Below, in pieces: positions 48,357-56,773 of a stretch of DNA of 64,000 nucleotides (positions within the stretch are counted from its first letter, which is position 1; every line of letters starts with the position of its first letter). The notes beneath the pieces were generated by a model. The model was not told the DNA's origin. It saw nothing but the letters and a program-made list of their open reading frames with translations, and ran no database searches. The DNA is from Streptomyces sp. BK340 (lineage in GTDB: Bacteria; Actinomycetota; Actinomycetes; Streptomycetales; Streptomycetaceae). The stretch is from contig NZ_VISR01000031.1 of the NCBI RefSeq assembly GCF_007827595.1, forward strand, positions 1-64,000, given 5' to 3'. The position numbers and the translations under genes are program-made.

Positions 48357-48383
48357 CCGTTTCGTTATACGCACCGAGGTGTC

Positions 48384-48746
48384 ATGATGATTCCCGCGTG
48401 CCGTCTCGCGGATCTGCCGCGAGGCGAGGCCCAACGGCTCGACATCGACCCGCCCGTGTCGGTGTTCCACACCGACGACGGCGAGCTCTTCGCCATCGAC
48501 GACACCTGCACCCACCAGGACGCCTCGCTCGCCGACGGCTGGCTGGAGGGCTGCGAGGTGGAATGCCCCCTGCACGCCTCCAAGTTCGACCTCAGGACCG
48601 GAGCCGTGGACGCACCCCCGGCCAAGCTCCCGGTCCGCACCCACGAGGTCGTGGTCGAGGACGGGATGGTCTACGTCCGGCTGTCGACGGACGCGCCCAA
48701 CCTGCCGCCGTGCATCGCCGCCCGCCTCGCCGGCGGCCCCGCGTGA
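48384..48746 (+). CDS. Rieske [2Fe-2S] ferredoxin
   Basis: This 120-residue small Rieske protein has the cluster-binding motifs CTHQDASLADG (CxH) and CPLHASKFD (CxxH). It carries electrons from a flavoprotein reductase to an oxygenase. The next gene is the reductase (GTGA overlap), and the oxygenase follows 80 bp later, giving a three-component oxygenase system. GAGGTG precedes the ATG. Two ATGs in tandem (48384, 48387) make the exact start uncertain by one codon. Confidence 0.93.
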   Translation: MMIPACRLADLPRGEAQRLDIDPPVSVFHTDDGELFAIDDTCTHQDASLADGWLEGCEVECPLHASKFDLRTGAVDAPPAKLPVRTHEVVVEDGMVYVRLSTDAPNLPPCIAARLAGGPA

Positions 48747-49906
48747 GGACCGTCGCCGTGGTGGGGGCGTCGCTGGCCGGTCTGTCGGCCGCGCGCGCAC
48801 TGCGGGAGCGCGGGTACGACGGCCGGCTCGTCGTCATCGGGGACGAGCCCCACCGCCCGTACGACAGGCCGCCGCTGTCCAAGGAGTTCCTGGCCGGTGC
48901 CATCGGCGAGGGGGACCTGGCGCTGGAGCGGGACGACGAGGAACTCGGGGCGGAGTGGGTGCTCGGGGTCCGCGCCACCGGTCTCGACCGCACCGAGCGG
49001 GCTGTCCGGCTCGCCGACGGCCGGGAGATCCGCGCCGACGGCGTGGTCGTCGCGACCGGAGCCGCCGCCCGCACCCTGCCCGGCACCGACGGACTCGCCG
49101 GGGTCCATGTACTGCGCACCGTCGACGACGCCCGCGCCCTGCGCGACGACCTCGCCCGCGGCGGACGGCTGGTGGTGATCGGCGGCGGGTTCATCGGCGC
49201 CGAGGTGGCCTCCACGGCGTACGCCCTCGGCCTGGACGTGACCGTGATCGAGGCGGCGCCGACGCCGCTGGCCGCACCGCTCGGCGAGGTGATGGGCGGG
49301 GTCGTCTCGGCCCTCCACGCCGACCACGGCGTACGGCTGCTGTGCGGGGTCGGGGTGAAGGGGCTGAGCGGGGAGCGCAGGGTGGATGCCGTACTGCTGG
49401 AGGACGGTCGCTCCGTTCCCGCCGACACGGTCGTCGTCGGGGTCGGCGCGCGCCCCTGCGTCGACTGGCTCGAGGGGTCCGGCGTCGCGCTGGACAACGG
49501 AGTGAAGTGCGGCGCCGACGGGCGTACCAGTGTCGCCGGGGTGGTCGCCGTGGGCGACTGCGCCAACTGGTACGACCCGCGCACCGGAATCCACCGCAGG
49601 GTCGAGCACTGGACCGGTGCGCTGGAACGGCCCGCCGCCGCCGTGGCCACGCTGCTCGCGCACGGTGCCACGGAACCGGGTGTGCCGCGGCCGCCGTACT
49701 TCTGGTCCGACCAGTACGGCGTGAAGATCCAGTTCGTCGGCCATGCCGCCGGGGCCGACAGCGTGACGGTCGAGGAGGGCTCCACCGACGATCGCAGCTT
49801 CCTCGCCGTCTACCGGCGGGCCGGCCGGCCGGTCGCCGCGCTCGGGATGAACCAGCCGCGGCTGTTCACCCGCTGGCGCAAGCAGTTCACCGCCACCGCA
49901 TCCTGA
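48743..49906 (+). CDS. FAD-dependent ferredoxin reductase
   Basis: This 387-residue protein resembles BphA4/rhodocoxin reductases: FAD loop VAVVGASLAGLSAARALRERG, NAD loop LVVIGGGFIGAEVAS and the C-terminal FAD motif VVAVGDCANWYD. It takes electrons from NADH to the Rieske ferredoxin encoded just before it. GTG 48743 overlaps the ferredoxin stop by GTGA. Length is normal. Confidence 0.93.
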   Translation: MRTVAVVGASLAGLSAARALRERGYDGRLVVIGDEPHRPYDRPPLSKEFLAGAIGEGDLALERDDEELGAEWVLGVRATGLDRTERAVRLADGREIRADGVVVATGAAARTLPGTDGLAGVHVLRTVDDARALRDDLARGGRLVVIGGGFIGAEVASTAYALGLDVTVIEAAPTPLAAPLGEVMGGVVSALHADHGVRLLCGVGVKGLSGERRVDAVLLEDGRSVPADTVVVGVGARPCVDWLEGSGVALDNGVKCGADGRTSVAGVVAVGDCANWYDPRTGIHRRVEHWTGALERPAAAVATLLAHGATEPGVPRPPYFWSDQYGVKIQFVGHAAGADSVTVEEGSTDDRSFLAVYRRAGRPVAALGMNQPRLFTRWRKQFTATAS

Positions 49907-49929
49907 CACCGCGCCGGCGCCCTCTCGTG

Positions 49930-49946
49930 CTGCGTTGCCCGGCACG
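49930..49946. promoter_or_regulatory. Degenerate betaine-box-like site upstream of the GbcA-like gene
   Basis: GCTGCG-TTGCC-CGGCAC keeps 9 of 12 arm positions of GTTGCG-N5-CGCAAC. It lies 40 bp before the oxygenase start, within a possible continuous operon with the reductase gene. It is among the weakest of the set. Confidence 0.35.
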
Positions 49947-49985
49947 TGACCGAACCTTCCACGACGCTTCCCGAGGAGTGCAGCG

Positions 49986-51119
49986 TTGACCTCGACAAAC
50001 CTGCCGGACAGCCTCATCGCCACCCTTCCCGGCTCCGCCTACACGGACCCGGGGGTCTTCGCCCAGGAGCAGGAACGCATCTTCGAGACGATGTGGTTCT
50101 GCGTCGCCCGCGCCGCGGACCTGCCGAAGCCCGGTGCCTTCCGCACTGTCGACGTGGGCCGTGAGAGCATCCTCGTCACCCGGGCCCGGGACCACTCGAT
50201 CCGCGCCTACTTCAATGTCTGCCGGCACCGCGGAGCCAAGCTCTGCACCGAGGATTCCGGCGAGGTCAAGCGGGCCTTCCAGTGCCCGTACCACGCCTGG
50301 ACCTACGGCCTGGACGGCAAGCTGGTCGCGGCGCCCAACCTCACGAAGATGCCCGACGTCGGCCGCACCGAGTACGGCCTGGTGAGTGTGGCCGTGCGGG
50401 AATGGCTCGGCTACGTCTGGGTGTGCCTCGCCGAGGACCCGCCCTCCTTCGAGGAGGACGTGATGGGGGCCGTGGTCGAGCGGCTGGGCGACGTCGAGTC
50501 GATCGAGCGCTACGACATCGACAACCTCGCGGTGGGCAGGCGGATCGTCTACGACGTCAAGGCGAACTGGAAGCTCATCATCGAGAACTTCATGGAGTGC
50601 TACCACTGCGCCACGATCCATCCCGAACTGACCGAGGTGCTGCCCGAGTTCGCCGACGGCTACGCCGCCCAGTACTACGTCGGCCACGGCGCCGAGTTCG
50701 GCGAGGCCGTCCAGGGCTTCACCGTCGACGGCACCGAGGGGCTGGACCGCATCCCCTCAGTCTCCGAGGACCAGGACCGCCGGTACTACGCGATCACCGT
50801 CAAGCCGCAGGTGTTCATCAACCTGGTGCCCGACCACGTGATCTTCCATCGGATGTATCCGGTCGCCGTCGACCGCACCGTCGTCGAGTGCGACTGGCTC
50901 TATCTCCCGCACGTGGTCGAGAGCGGCAAGGATGTCGGCCGGTCCGTGGAACTCTTCGACCGGGTCAATCGCCAGGACTTCGACGCCTGCGAGCGCACCC
51001 AGCCGGGCATGGGCTCACGGCTGTACGCCAAGGGCGGCGTGCTGGTGCCCAGTGAGCACCACATCGGTGCCTTCCACGACTGGGTGCACGAGCGGCTCGG
51101 TACCCGGCAGCCGGAGTGA
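49986..51119 (+). CDS. gbcA: Rieske non-heme iron oxygenase, GbcA-like glycine betaine monooxygenase
   Basis: This 377-residue oxygenase alpha subunit has the Rieske cluster ligands CRHRGAKLC and CPYHAWTYG and the mononuclear iron site NFMECYHCATIHPEL with a distal Asp/Glu. It resembles GbcA and choline monooxygenases more than aromatic dioxygenases, and no beta subunit is encoded. The expected reaction is O2-dependent demethylation of glycine betaine to dimethylglycine plus formaldehyde. TTG 49986 is supported by GAGGAG about ten bases upstream. A related quaternary amine such as stachydrine is the main alternative substrate. Confidence 0.88.
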   Translation: MTSTNLPDSLIATLPGSAYTDPGVFAQEQERIFETMWFCVARAADLPKPGAFRTVDVGRESILVTRARDHSIRAYFNVCRHRGAKLCTEDSGEVKRAFQCPYHAWTYGLDGKLVAAPNLTKMPDVGRTEYGLVSVAVREWLGYVWVCLAEDPPSFEEDVMGAVVERLGDVESIERYDIDNLAVGRRIVYDVKANWKLIIENFMECYHCATIHPELTEVLPEFADGYAAQYYVGHGAEFGEAVQGFTVDGTEGLDRIPSVSEDQDRRYYAITVKPQVFINLVPDHVIFHRMYPVAVDRTVVECDWLYLPHVVESGKDVGRSVELFDRVNRQDFDACERTQPGMGSRLYAKGGVLVPSEHHIGAFHDWVHERLGTRQPE

Positions 51120-51135
51120 GGCGGAGGGTGCCCGT

Positions 51136-51162
51136 GGCCCGCGCGGGGGGCGGACGCGGGCC
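51136..51162. terminator. Hairpin between the oxygenase and iclR-like genes
   Basis: Arms GGCCCGCG/CGCGGGCC with an 11-nt loop lie between the convergent stops at 51119 and 51187. Confidence 0.55.
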
Positions 51163-51186
51163 GTACGGCGGTCGTACTGTACGTGC

Positions 51187-51984
51187 TCAGCCCAGGTACC
51201 CCATGCGATGGCTGATCTCCTCCGCGCCCTTCACCAGCACCGGAGCCAGCTCGTGCATACGCTCCTCGGTGAACCGGTACGACGGCCCGGAAGCGCTGAT
51301 CGAGCCGATGACCTGGCCTTCCCGGTCCCGGATCGGCGCGGCCATGGCGTGCAGCCCGATCTCCAGCTCCTCCAGCGTCCAGGCGTAACCGCGCTCCCGG
51401 GCCTCGGCGAGATTCTTCTCCAGCTTCGTCTTCGAGGAGATCGTGTGCGGGGTCAGCTTCTTCAGGCCGGCCTCCGTGACCAGCTCGGCGCGCTCCTGGG
51501 CGGGCAGATGGGCCAGCATGATCTTGCCGCTGGAGGTGGCGTGCAGGGGAGTCAGCTGGCCGACCCAGTTGTGCGCGGTGACGGCGGACTGACCGCGCAC
51601 CTGGTAGAGGTTGATCGCGTAGTGCTCCTGCATCACCGCGATGTTGACCGTCTCGCCGATCTCCTCGGCCAGACGCTCGCACACCTGGCGGCTCTGCTGG
51701 GTGATGTCGATGCGTCCCGTCACGGCACCCGCCAGGCGTACGATGCCGAAGCCGAGCCGGTACTTGCCGCGCTCGCCCGCCTGCTCGACGAGACCGCGCG
51801 CCTCCAGGGCGCCGAGCAGACGGAACGCGGTCGACTTGTGAACATCGATCTCGGCGGCCACTTCGCTGACGCCCGCCTCGCCGCGCTGGGCGAGGATCTC
51901 CAGGACGCTGATGGCCCGGTCGACGGACTGGACGCCGCCGGACGGTGAAGCGGTCGTTTCGCTATCCGGACTGTAGTTGCTCAT
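51187..51984 (-). CDS. IclR-family transcriptional regulator of the betaine island
   Basis: This 265-residue protein has an N-terminal winged HTH (VDRAISVLEILAQRGEAGVS with VAAEIDVHKSTAFRLLGALE) and a C-terminal IclR effector domain (LHATSSGKIMLAHLPAQER, then IRDREGQVIGSISASGPSYR). It is divergent from betA. A GTTGCT-CATAG-CGGAAC site (10/12) overlaps its own start codon, and a perfect GTTGCG-N5-CGCAAC palindrome lies in the shared spacer. This makes it the best candidate for the protein that binds all seven boxes, probably as an autoregulated repressor. No other regulator is encoded in the island. Confidence 0.93.
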   Translation of the reverse strand: MSNYSPDSETTASPSGGVQSVDRAISVLEILAQRGEAGVSEVAAEIDVHKSTAFRLLGALEARGLVEQAGERGKYRLGFGIVRLAGAVTGRIDITQQSRQVCERLAEEIGETVNIAVMQEHYAINLYQVRGQSAVTAHNWVGQLTPLHATSSGKIMLAHLPAQERAELVTEAGLKKLTPHTISSKTKLEKNLAEARERGYAWTLEELEIGLHAMAAPIRDREGQVIGSISASGPSYRFTEERMHELAPVLVKGAEEISHRMGYLG

Positions 51985-51992
51985 AGCGGAAC
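51976..51992. promoter_or_regulatory. Betaine-box-like site overlapping the iclR start codon
   Basis: GTTGCT-CATAG-CGGAAC matches 10 of 12 arm bases. It covers the start codon at 51982-51984, the expected place for autorepression. A separate palindrome ACTTGCAAGT lies at 52014-52023. Confidence 0.55.
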
Positions 51993-52050
51993 TATACGCG
52001 CAGTAAACAACGCACTTGCAAGTAATGAGATGTGAACAAAGATCTTACAA

Positions 52051-52067
52051 GTTGCGTTGTTCGCAAC
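52051..52067. promoter_or_regulatory. Perfect betaine-box palindrome between iclR and betA
   Basis: GTTGCGTTGTTCGCAAC has perfect 6-bp arms around a 5-bp centre. It lies 68-84 bp upstream of the betA ATG and about 67 bp upstream of the iclR start, and it defines the consensus used for the other sites. Confidence 0.8.
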
Positions 52068-52134
52068 CTAGTGCGCATGACGATACTCGTACTAGCATCC
52101 CCGCATAGCGACGACGCGAGCGAGACGAGGCACC

Positions 52135-53805
52135 ATGGCTCTCCTGCACTACGACTTCGTCATCGTCGGCGGTGGATCGGCCGGCAGCGCACTTGCGAAC
52201 CGGCTCTCGGCCGAGCCCGGGAACCGGGTGCTCGTGCTGGAGGCGGGCCGCCCCGACTATCCCTGGGACGTGTTCATCCACATGCCCGCGGCGCTGACCT
52301 ATCCCATCGGCAGCCGTTTCTACGACTGGAAGTACGAGTCCGAGCCCGAGCCCCACATGGGCGGCCGGCGCGTCTACCACGCGCGCGGCAAGGTGCTCGG
52401 CGGCTCCAGCAGCATCAACGGCATGATCTTCCAGCGTGGCAACCCGATGGACTACGAGCGCTGGGCGGCCGACCCCGGCATGGAGACCTGGGACTACGCC
52501 CACTGTCTGCCGTACTTCCGCCGCATGGAGAACTGTCTGGCGGCCGACCCGGACGACGAGTTCCGCGGCCATGACGGCCCCCTCGTCCTGGAGCGCGGCC
52601 CGGCCACCAACCCGCTCTTCTCCGCCTTCCTCGAGGCCACCCAGGAGGCGGGCTACGCGCCCACGGACGATGTCAACGGCTATCGGCAGGAAGGTTTCGC
52701 CAAGTTCGACCGCAATGTCCACCGCGGCCGGCGCCTTTCGGCGTCCAAGGCGTATCTCAAGCCCGCCAGGAGGCGTCCCAACCTCACCGTGAAGACGCGC
52801 GCCCTCGTCACCCGCGTCCTCTTCGAGGGCAAGAAGGCCGTGGGGGTCGAGTTCCAGCGTGGCAGGGGTGCCCTCCAGCAGGTCCGGGCCAAGGAGGTCA
52901 TCCTCTGCGGCGGCGCGATCAACTCCCCGCAGCTGCTGCAGCTCTCCGGCGTCGGCAACGCCGAGGAACTGCGCGCCCTCGGCATCGACGTCGTCCACGA
53001 TCTGCCGGGCGTCGGCGAGAACATGCAGGACCACCTCGAGGTGTACATCCAGTACGCCTGCAAACAGCCCGTCTCCATGCAGCCGTACCTGGCGAAGTGG
53101 CGGGCCCCCTTCATCGGCCTGCAGTGGCTCCTGCGCAAGGGGCCGGCGGCCACCAACCACTTCGAGGCCGGCGGCTTCTGCCGCAGCAACGAGGACGTGG
53201 ACTACCCCAACCTGATGTTCCACTTCCTGCCCATCGCGGTCCGCTACGACGGCTCCGTACCGGCCGGCGGCCATGGCTACCAGGTCCACGTGGGCCCCAT
53301 GTACTCCGACGCGCTCGGCTCGGTGAAGATCAAGAGCAAGGATCCGCACGAACACCCGGCGCTGCGCTTCAACTACCTCTCCACCGAGCAGGACCGCCGC
53401 GAATGGGTCGAAGCGATCCGGGTGGCCCGCAGGCTCCTCAACCAGCCCGCACTCGCCCCCTACAACGACGGGGAGATCTCGCCCGGCCCGTCCGTGGAGA
53501 CGGACGAGGAGATCCTCGCCTGGGTCGCCAGGGACGGCGAGACCGCCCTGCACCCCTCCTGCACCTGCAAGATGGGCACCGACGAGATGTCCGTCGTCGA
53601 CCCGCAGAGCATGCGGGTGCACGGTCTCGACGGGCTGCGCGTGGTGGACGCCTCGGTGATGCCGTACGTCACCAACGGCAACATCTACGCGCCGGTGATG
53701 ATGATCGCCGAGAAGGCGGCCGACCTCATCCTCGGCAAGGAGCCGCTGGCGCCGTCCAAGGCCGCGTACTACCGGCACCGCGACGCCCAGAAGCAGGCCG
53801 GGTAG
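52135..53805 (+). CDS. betA: Choline dehydrogenase (GMC oxidoreductase)
   Basis: This 556-residue flavoprotein has the FAD loop IVGGGSAGSALANRLSAEPG, the GMC signature 1 region RGKVLGGSSSINGMIFQRGN and the second signature GGAINSPQLLQLSGVG. The catalytic His region LHPSCTCKMG matches BetA enzymes. It oxidises choline to betaine aldehyde and possibly on to betaine. The next gene is a betaine-aldehyde-type dehydrogenase. A strong terminator follows at 53817-53853, so betA is a single-gene transcript. Other GMC alcohol oxidases are possible by fold, but the island context is specific. Confidence 0.92.
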   Translation: MALLHYDFVIVGGGSAGSALANRLSAEPGNRVLVLEAGRPDYPWDVFIHMPAALTYPIGSRFYDWKYESEPEPHMGGRRVYHARGKVLGGSSSINGMIFQRGNPMDYERWAADPGMETWDYAHCLPYFRRMENCLAADPDDEFRGHDGPLVLERGPATNPLFSAFLEATQEAGYAPTDDVNGYRQEGFAKFDRNVHRGRRLSASKAYLKPARRRPNLTVKTRALVTRVLFEGKKAVGVEFQRGRGALQQVRAKEVILCGGAINSPQLLQLSGVGNAEELRALGIDVVHDLPGVGENMQDHLEVYIQYACKQPVSMQPYLAKWRAPFIGLQWLLRKGPAATNHFEAGGFCRSNEDVDYPNLMFHFLPIAVRYDGSVPAGGHGYQVHVGPMYSDALGSVKIKSKDPHEHPALRFNYLSTEQDRREWVEAIRVARRLLNQPALAPYNDGEISPGPSVETDEEILAWVARDGETALHPSCTCKMGTDEMSVVDPQSMRVHGLDGLRVVDASVMPYVTNGNIYAPVMMIAEKAADLILGKEPLAPSKAAYYRHRDAQKQAG

Positions 53806-53816
53806 CCGGTGGGCGC

Positions 53817-53853
53817 CCGGGCCCCGCGGGCACTGCTCGCCCGCGGGGCCCGG
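53817..53853 (+). terminator. Hairpin after betA
   Basis: Perfect 15-bp arms CCGGGCCCCGCGGGC/GCCCGCGGGGCCCGG enclose a 7-nt loop, 12 bp past the betA stop. Confidence 0.8.
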
Positions 53854-54194
53854 AGCCGGCGCTCGGCCGCACCGGGCGGCTGCGGGCTGCGGGAGCCGAC
53901 GACCCGTTCGTGCCGGTGGGCGACGCCGACCCACCGGACGGTCCGTACGGCGGAGCCCGTCGGCGGGAGTGGCCGGACTGCGCCTGTTCAGCTCCGACCG
54001 GATCGCCGAGACGTAGCGCCGGCGCCGTAAGGTGCTGGACCGGCCGTGTGGGCCGACACCCCTGGTGGAGTGCCGCTCAGGTGGCCGAATCGGGACATGC
54101 AGACCCCTTGACGGGTGTCCGTACATTCGGCCAGGGTGTTCCACCACAAGCAATACAGTGCACAATGCGCAACGAATTTTCGAAGGGCGCGGCA
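53854..54194 (+). promoter_or_regulatory. betB promoter region
   Basis: These 341 bp hold no convincing gene. A TTGACG hexamer is at 54108-54113. The degenerate betaine box AGTGCA-CAATG-CGCAAC (9/12, perfect right half) lies at 54157-54173. The segment 54090-54180 is distinctly less GC-rich than the flanks, as expected for a promoter. The box covers an in-frame ATG at 54165, which argues that translation starts at GTG 54195 instead. Confidence 0.55.
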
Positions 54195-55664
54195 GTGGCA
54201 GATCTGTATGTGGACGGAGAATGGCGCACCGCGGTGGCGGGCGGCCTCCGGGAGATCCGCTGTCCGGCGGACGGTACGCCGGTCGCGACGGTCTCGGAGG
54301 CGACCCGCCCCGACACCGAGGCGGCGATCGCCGCGGCCCGGCGCGCCTTCGACGACGGCCCCTGGCCGCGTACCCCCGAGCGCGAGCGCGGCGCACTGCT
54401 GCTGCGCACCGCCGACCTGATCGAGCGCGACGCCAAGGAGTTCGCCCGGGCCGAGTCGCTGGACACCGGCAAGCGGCTGGTGGAGAGCGAGTACGACATC
54501 GCCGACGTCGTCTCCTGCTTCCGCTACTACGGCGGGCTCGCCGGTACCGACGCCGGCCGGGTGATCGACACCGGCCGCGACGACGCCGTCAGCCGTGTGG
54601 TCTACGAACCCGTCGGTGTGTGCGGACTGATCACCCCGTGGAACTACCCGCTGCTGCAGGCCAGTTGGAAGGTCGCTCCGGCGCTCCTGGCCGGCAACAC
54701 GATCGTCCTCAAACCGAGCGAGCTCACCCCCTCCAGCTCCGTCCTGCTGATGAAGTCGCTGGAGGAGGCCGGGCTCCCGCCCGGTGCCGCCAACCTCGTC
54801 CTGGGCGCCGGGCCCGAGGCCGGTGCCCCGCTCTCCGAGCACCCCGCCGTCGACATGGTCTCCTTCACCGGCGGCCTGGAGACCGGCAGACGGATCATGG
54901 CCGCCGCCGCCACCACGGTGAAGAAGGTGGCGCTCGAACTCGGTGGCAAGAACCCCAACGTGATCTTCGCCGACGCCGACTTCGAGACGGCCGTGGACTT
55001 CGCCCTCACGGCCGTCTTTCTGCACTCCGGGCAGGTCTGCTCGGCCGGTGCCCGCCTGATCGTCGAGGACTCCCTGCACGACCGCCTGGTCGACGAGGTC
55101 GTCCGCCGCGCCCGGCGCATCCGTCTCGGCGGACCCTTCGACCCCGAGGCCGAGACCGGCGCGCTGATCTCCGCCCAGCACCGGGACAAGGTCGAGGCGT
55201 ACGTGGCGGCCGGCGTCGCCGAGGGTGCCGTGCTGCGCTGCGGCGGGCAGCGGCCCGCCGACCCCGCCCTCGCGAACGGCCACTACTACCCGCCGACCGT
55301 CCTCGACGAGTGCCGGCAGGACATGCGCGTGGTGCACGAGGAGTCCTTCGGTCCCGTCCTCACGGTCGAGCGCTTCACCGACGAGGACGACGCCGTACGC
55401 ATCGCCAACGACACCGAGTACGGACTCGCCGGAGCCGTGTGGACCCAGGACGCCGGAAAGGCCCAGCGGGTCGCCCGGCGGCTGCGCCACGGCACGGTGT
55501 GGATCAACGACTACCACCCCTACGTGCCGCAAGCGGAATGGGGTGGCTTCGGGCACTCGGGCGTGGGCCGGGAGCTGGGGCCGACCGGCCTGAACGAGTA
55601 CCGAGAGCCCAAACACATCTGGCAGAACATCCAACCCCGGCCGCAGCACTGGTTCCGCGGCTGA
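54195..55664 (+). CDS. betB: Betaine-aldehyde dehydrogenase
   Basis: This 489-residue NAD(P)-dependent aldehyde dehydrogenase has LELGGKNPNVIFAD (catalytic Glu) and LHSGQVCSAGARLI (catalytic Cys). It oxidises betaine aldehyde to glycine betaine. GTG 54195 (MADLYVDGEW) has GAAGGG eight bases upstream; ATG 54165 would add ten residues but overlaps an operator-like palindrome. The ABC importer genes follow after 20 bp in the same direction, so uptake and oxidation are probably co-transcribed. Confidence 0.92.
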   Translation: MADLYVDGEWRTAVAGGLREIRCPADGTPVATVSEATRPDTEAAIAAARRAFDDGPWPRTPERERGALLLRTADLIERDAKEFARAESLDTGKRLVESEYDIADVVSCFRYYGGLAGTDAGRVIDTGRDDAVSRVVYEPVGVCGLITPWNYPLLQASWKVAPALLAGNTIVLKPSELTPSSSVLLMKSLEEAGLPPGAANLVLGAGPEAGAPLSEHPAVDMVSFTGGLETGRRIMAAAATTVKKVALELGGKNPNVIFADADFETAVDFALTAVFLHSGQVCSAGARLIVEDSLHDRLVDEVVRRARRIRLGGPFDPEAETGALISAQHRDKVEAYVAAGVAEGAVLRCGGQRPADPALANGHYYPPTVLDECRQDMRVVHEESFGPVLTVERFTDEDDAVRIANDTEYGLAGAVWTQDAGKAQRVARRLRHGTVWINDYHPYVPQAEWGGFGHSGVGRELGPTGLNEYREPKHIWQNIQPRPQHWFRG

Positions 55665-55684
55665 ACGCCGAAAAGAGGTCGATC

Positions 55685-56773
55685 GTGACCCCAACACAGA
55701 CCGAGGTGCCGCAGCGGCGCGGCACACCCCAGGACTCGGACGCCACTCCGGTCATCTCCGTGCGCAATCTGTGGAAGGTGTTCGGGCCGAAGGCCGACCG
55801 GGTGCCGGGCTCAGAGGAGCTGTGCGGTCTCTCCCGCCGTGAGCTCATGGATCGCACGGGATGCACAGCCGCCGTGCGCGACGTGAACTTCGAGGTGGCG
55901 CCGGGCGAGGTCTTCGTCGTCATGGGTCTGTCCGGCTCCGGCAAGTCCACGCTGGTGCGATGTCTGACCCGGCTGATCGAACCCACCGCCGGTGAGGTCG
56001 TCTTCGAGGGCCAGGACATCCGCGAGGCGGACGACAAGCGCCTGCGCGAGCTGCGCCGCCGCAAGTTCTCCATGGTCTTCCAGCACTTCGGGCTGCTGCC
56101 CCACCGCCGGGTGGTCGACAACGTGGCCTTCGGGCTGGAGATCCGCGGGATGAGCAGGGCCGAACGCACCCGGCGGGCCCTGGAGGTCGTCGAACTGGTG
56201 GGCCTCGCCGGCTACGAGAACTCCTACCCCGACCAGCTCTCCGGCGGTATGCAGCAGCGCGTCGGCCTCGCCCGGGCTCTGGCCGGCGATCCGGACGTGC
56301 TCTTCTTCGACGAGCCGTTCTCCGCGCTCGACCCGCTGATCCGCCGCGACATGCAGAACGAGGTCATCCGGCTGCACCACGAGGTCGGCAAGACCATGGT
56401 GTTCATCACCCACGACCTCTCCGAGGCGCTCAAGCTGGGCGACCGTATCCTGATCATGCGCGACGGCAAGATGGTCCAGTGCGGCACCGGTGACGAGCTG
56501 GTGGGCGCCCCCGCCGACGACTACGTGCGCGAGTTCGTCAAGGACGTACCGCGCGGCGATGTGCTCACCCTGCGCTGGATCATGCGCCCGGCCGAGCCCG
56601 ACGACGCCCTGGACGGACCCGAGTTGGGGCCGGACGTCGTGGTGCGCGAGGCCACCCGCGCCGTCCTCGCGGCCGACCGGCCGGTCAAGGTCGTCGAGAA
56701 CGGCAAGCTGCTCGGCATCGTCGGCGACGAGGAGATCCTCTCCGTGGTCGCCGGGCGGGAAGGCGGCGCGTGA
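55685..56773 (+). CDS. Quaternary-amine ABC importer, ATP-binding subunit (OpuAA/ProV-like)
   Basis: This 362-residue ATPase has Walker A GLSGSGKST, signature QLSGGMQQRVGLA, Walker B DVLFFDEPFSALD and switch His in FITHDLSE. Residues ~20-60 hold the conserved extension ending CTAAVRDVNFEV, found in ProV/OpuAA. A C-terminal region (ATRAVLAADRPVKVVENGKL) resembles a single CBS-like segment used for ionic-strength or ligand control. GTG 55685 with AAAGAGG upstream is chosen. The stop overlaps the permease start by GTGA. Imports betaine or choline. Confidence 0.92.
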   Translation: MTPTQTEVPQRRGTPQDSDATPVISVRNLWKVFGPKADRVPGSEELCGLSRRELMDRTGCTAAVRDVNFEVAPGEVFVVMGLSGSGKSTLVRCLTRLIEPTAGEVVFEGQDIREADDKRLRELRRRKFSMVFQHFGLLPHRRVVDNVAFGLEIRGMSRAERTRRALEVVELVGLAGYENSYPDQLSGGMQQRVGLARALAGDPDVLFFDEPFSALDPLIRRDMQNEVIRLHHEVGKTMVFITHDLSEALKLGDRILIMRDGKMVQCGTGDELVGAPADDYVREFVKDVPRGDVLTLRWIMRPAEPDDALDGPELGPDVVVREATRAVLAADRPVKVVENGKLLGIVGDEEILSVVAGREGGA

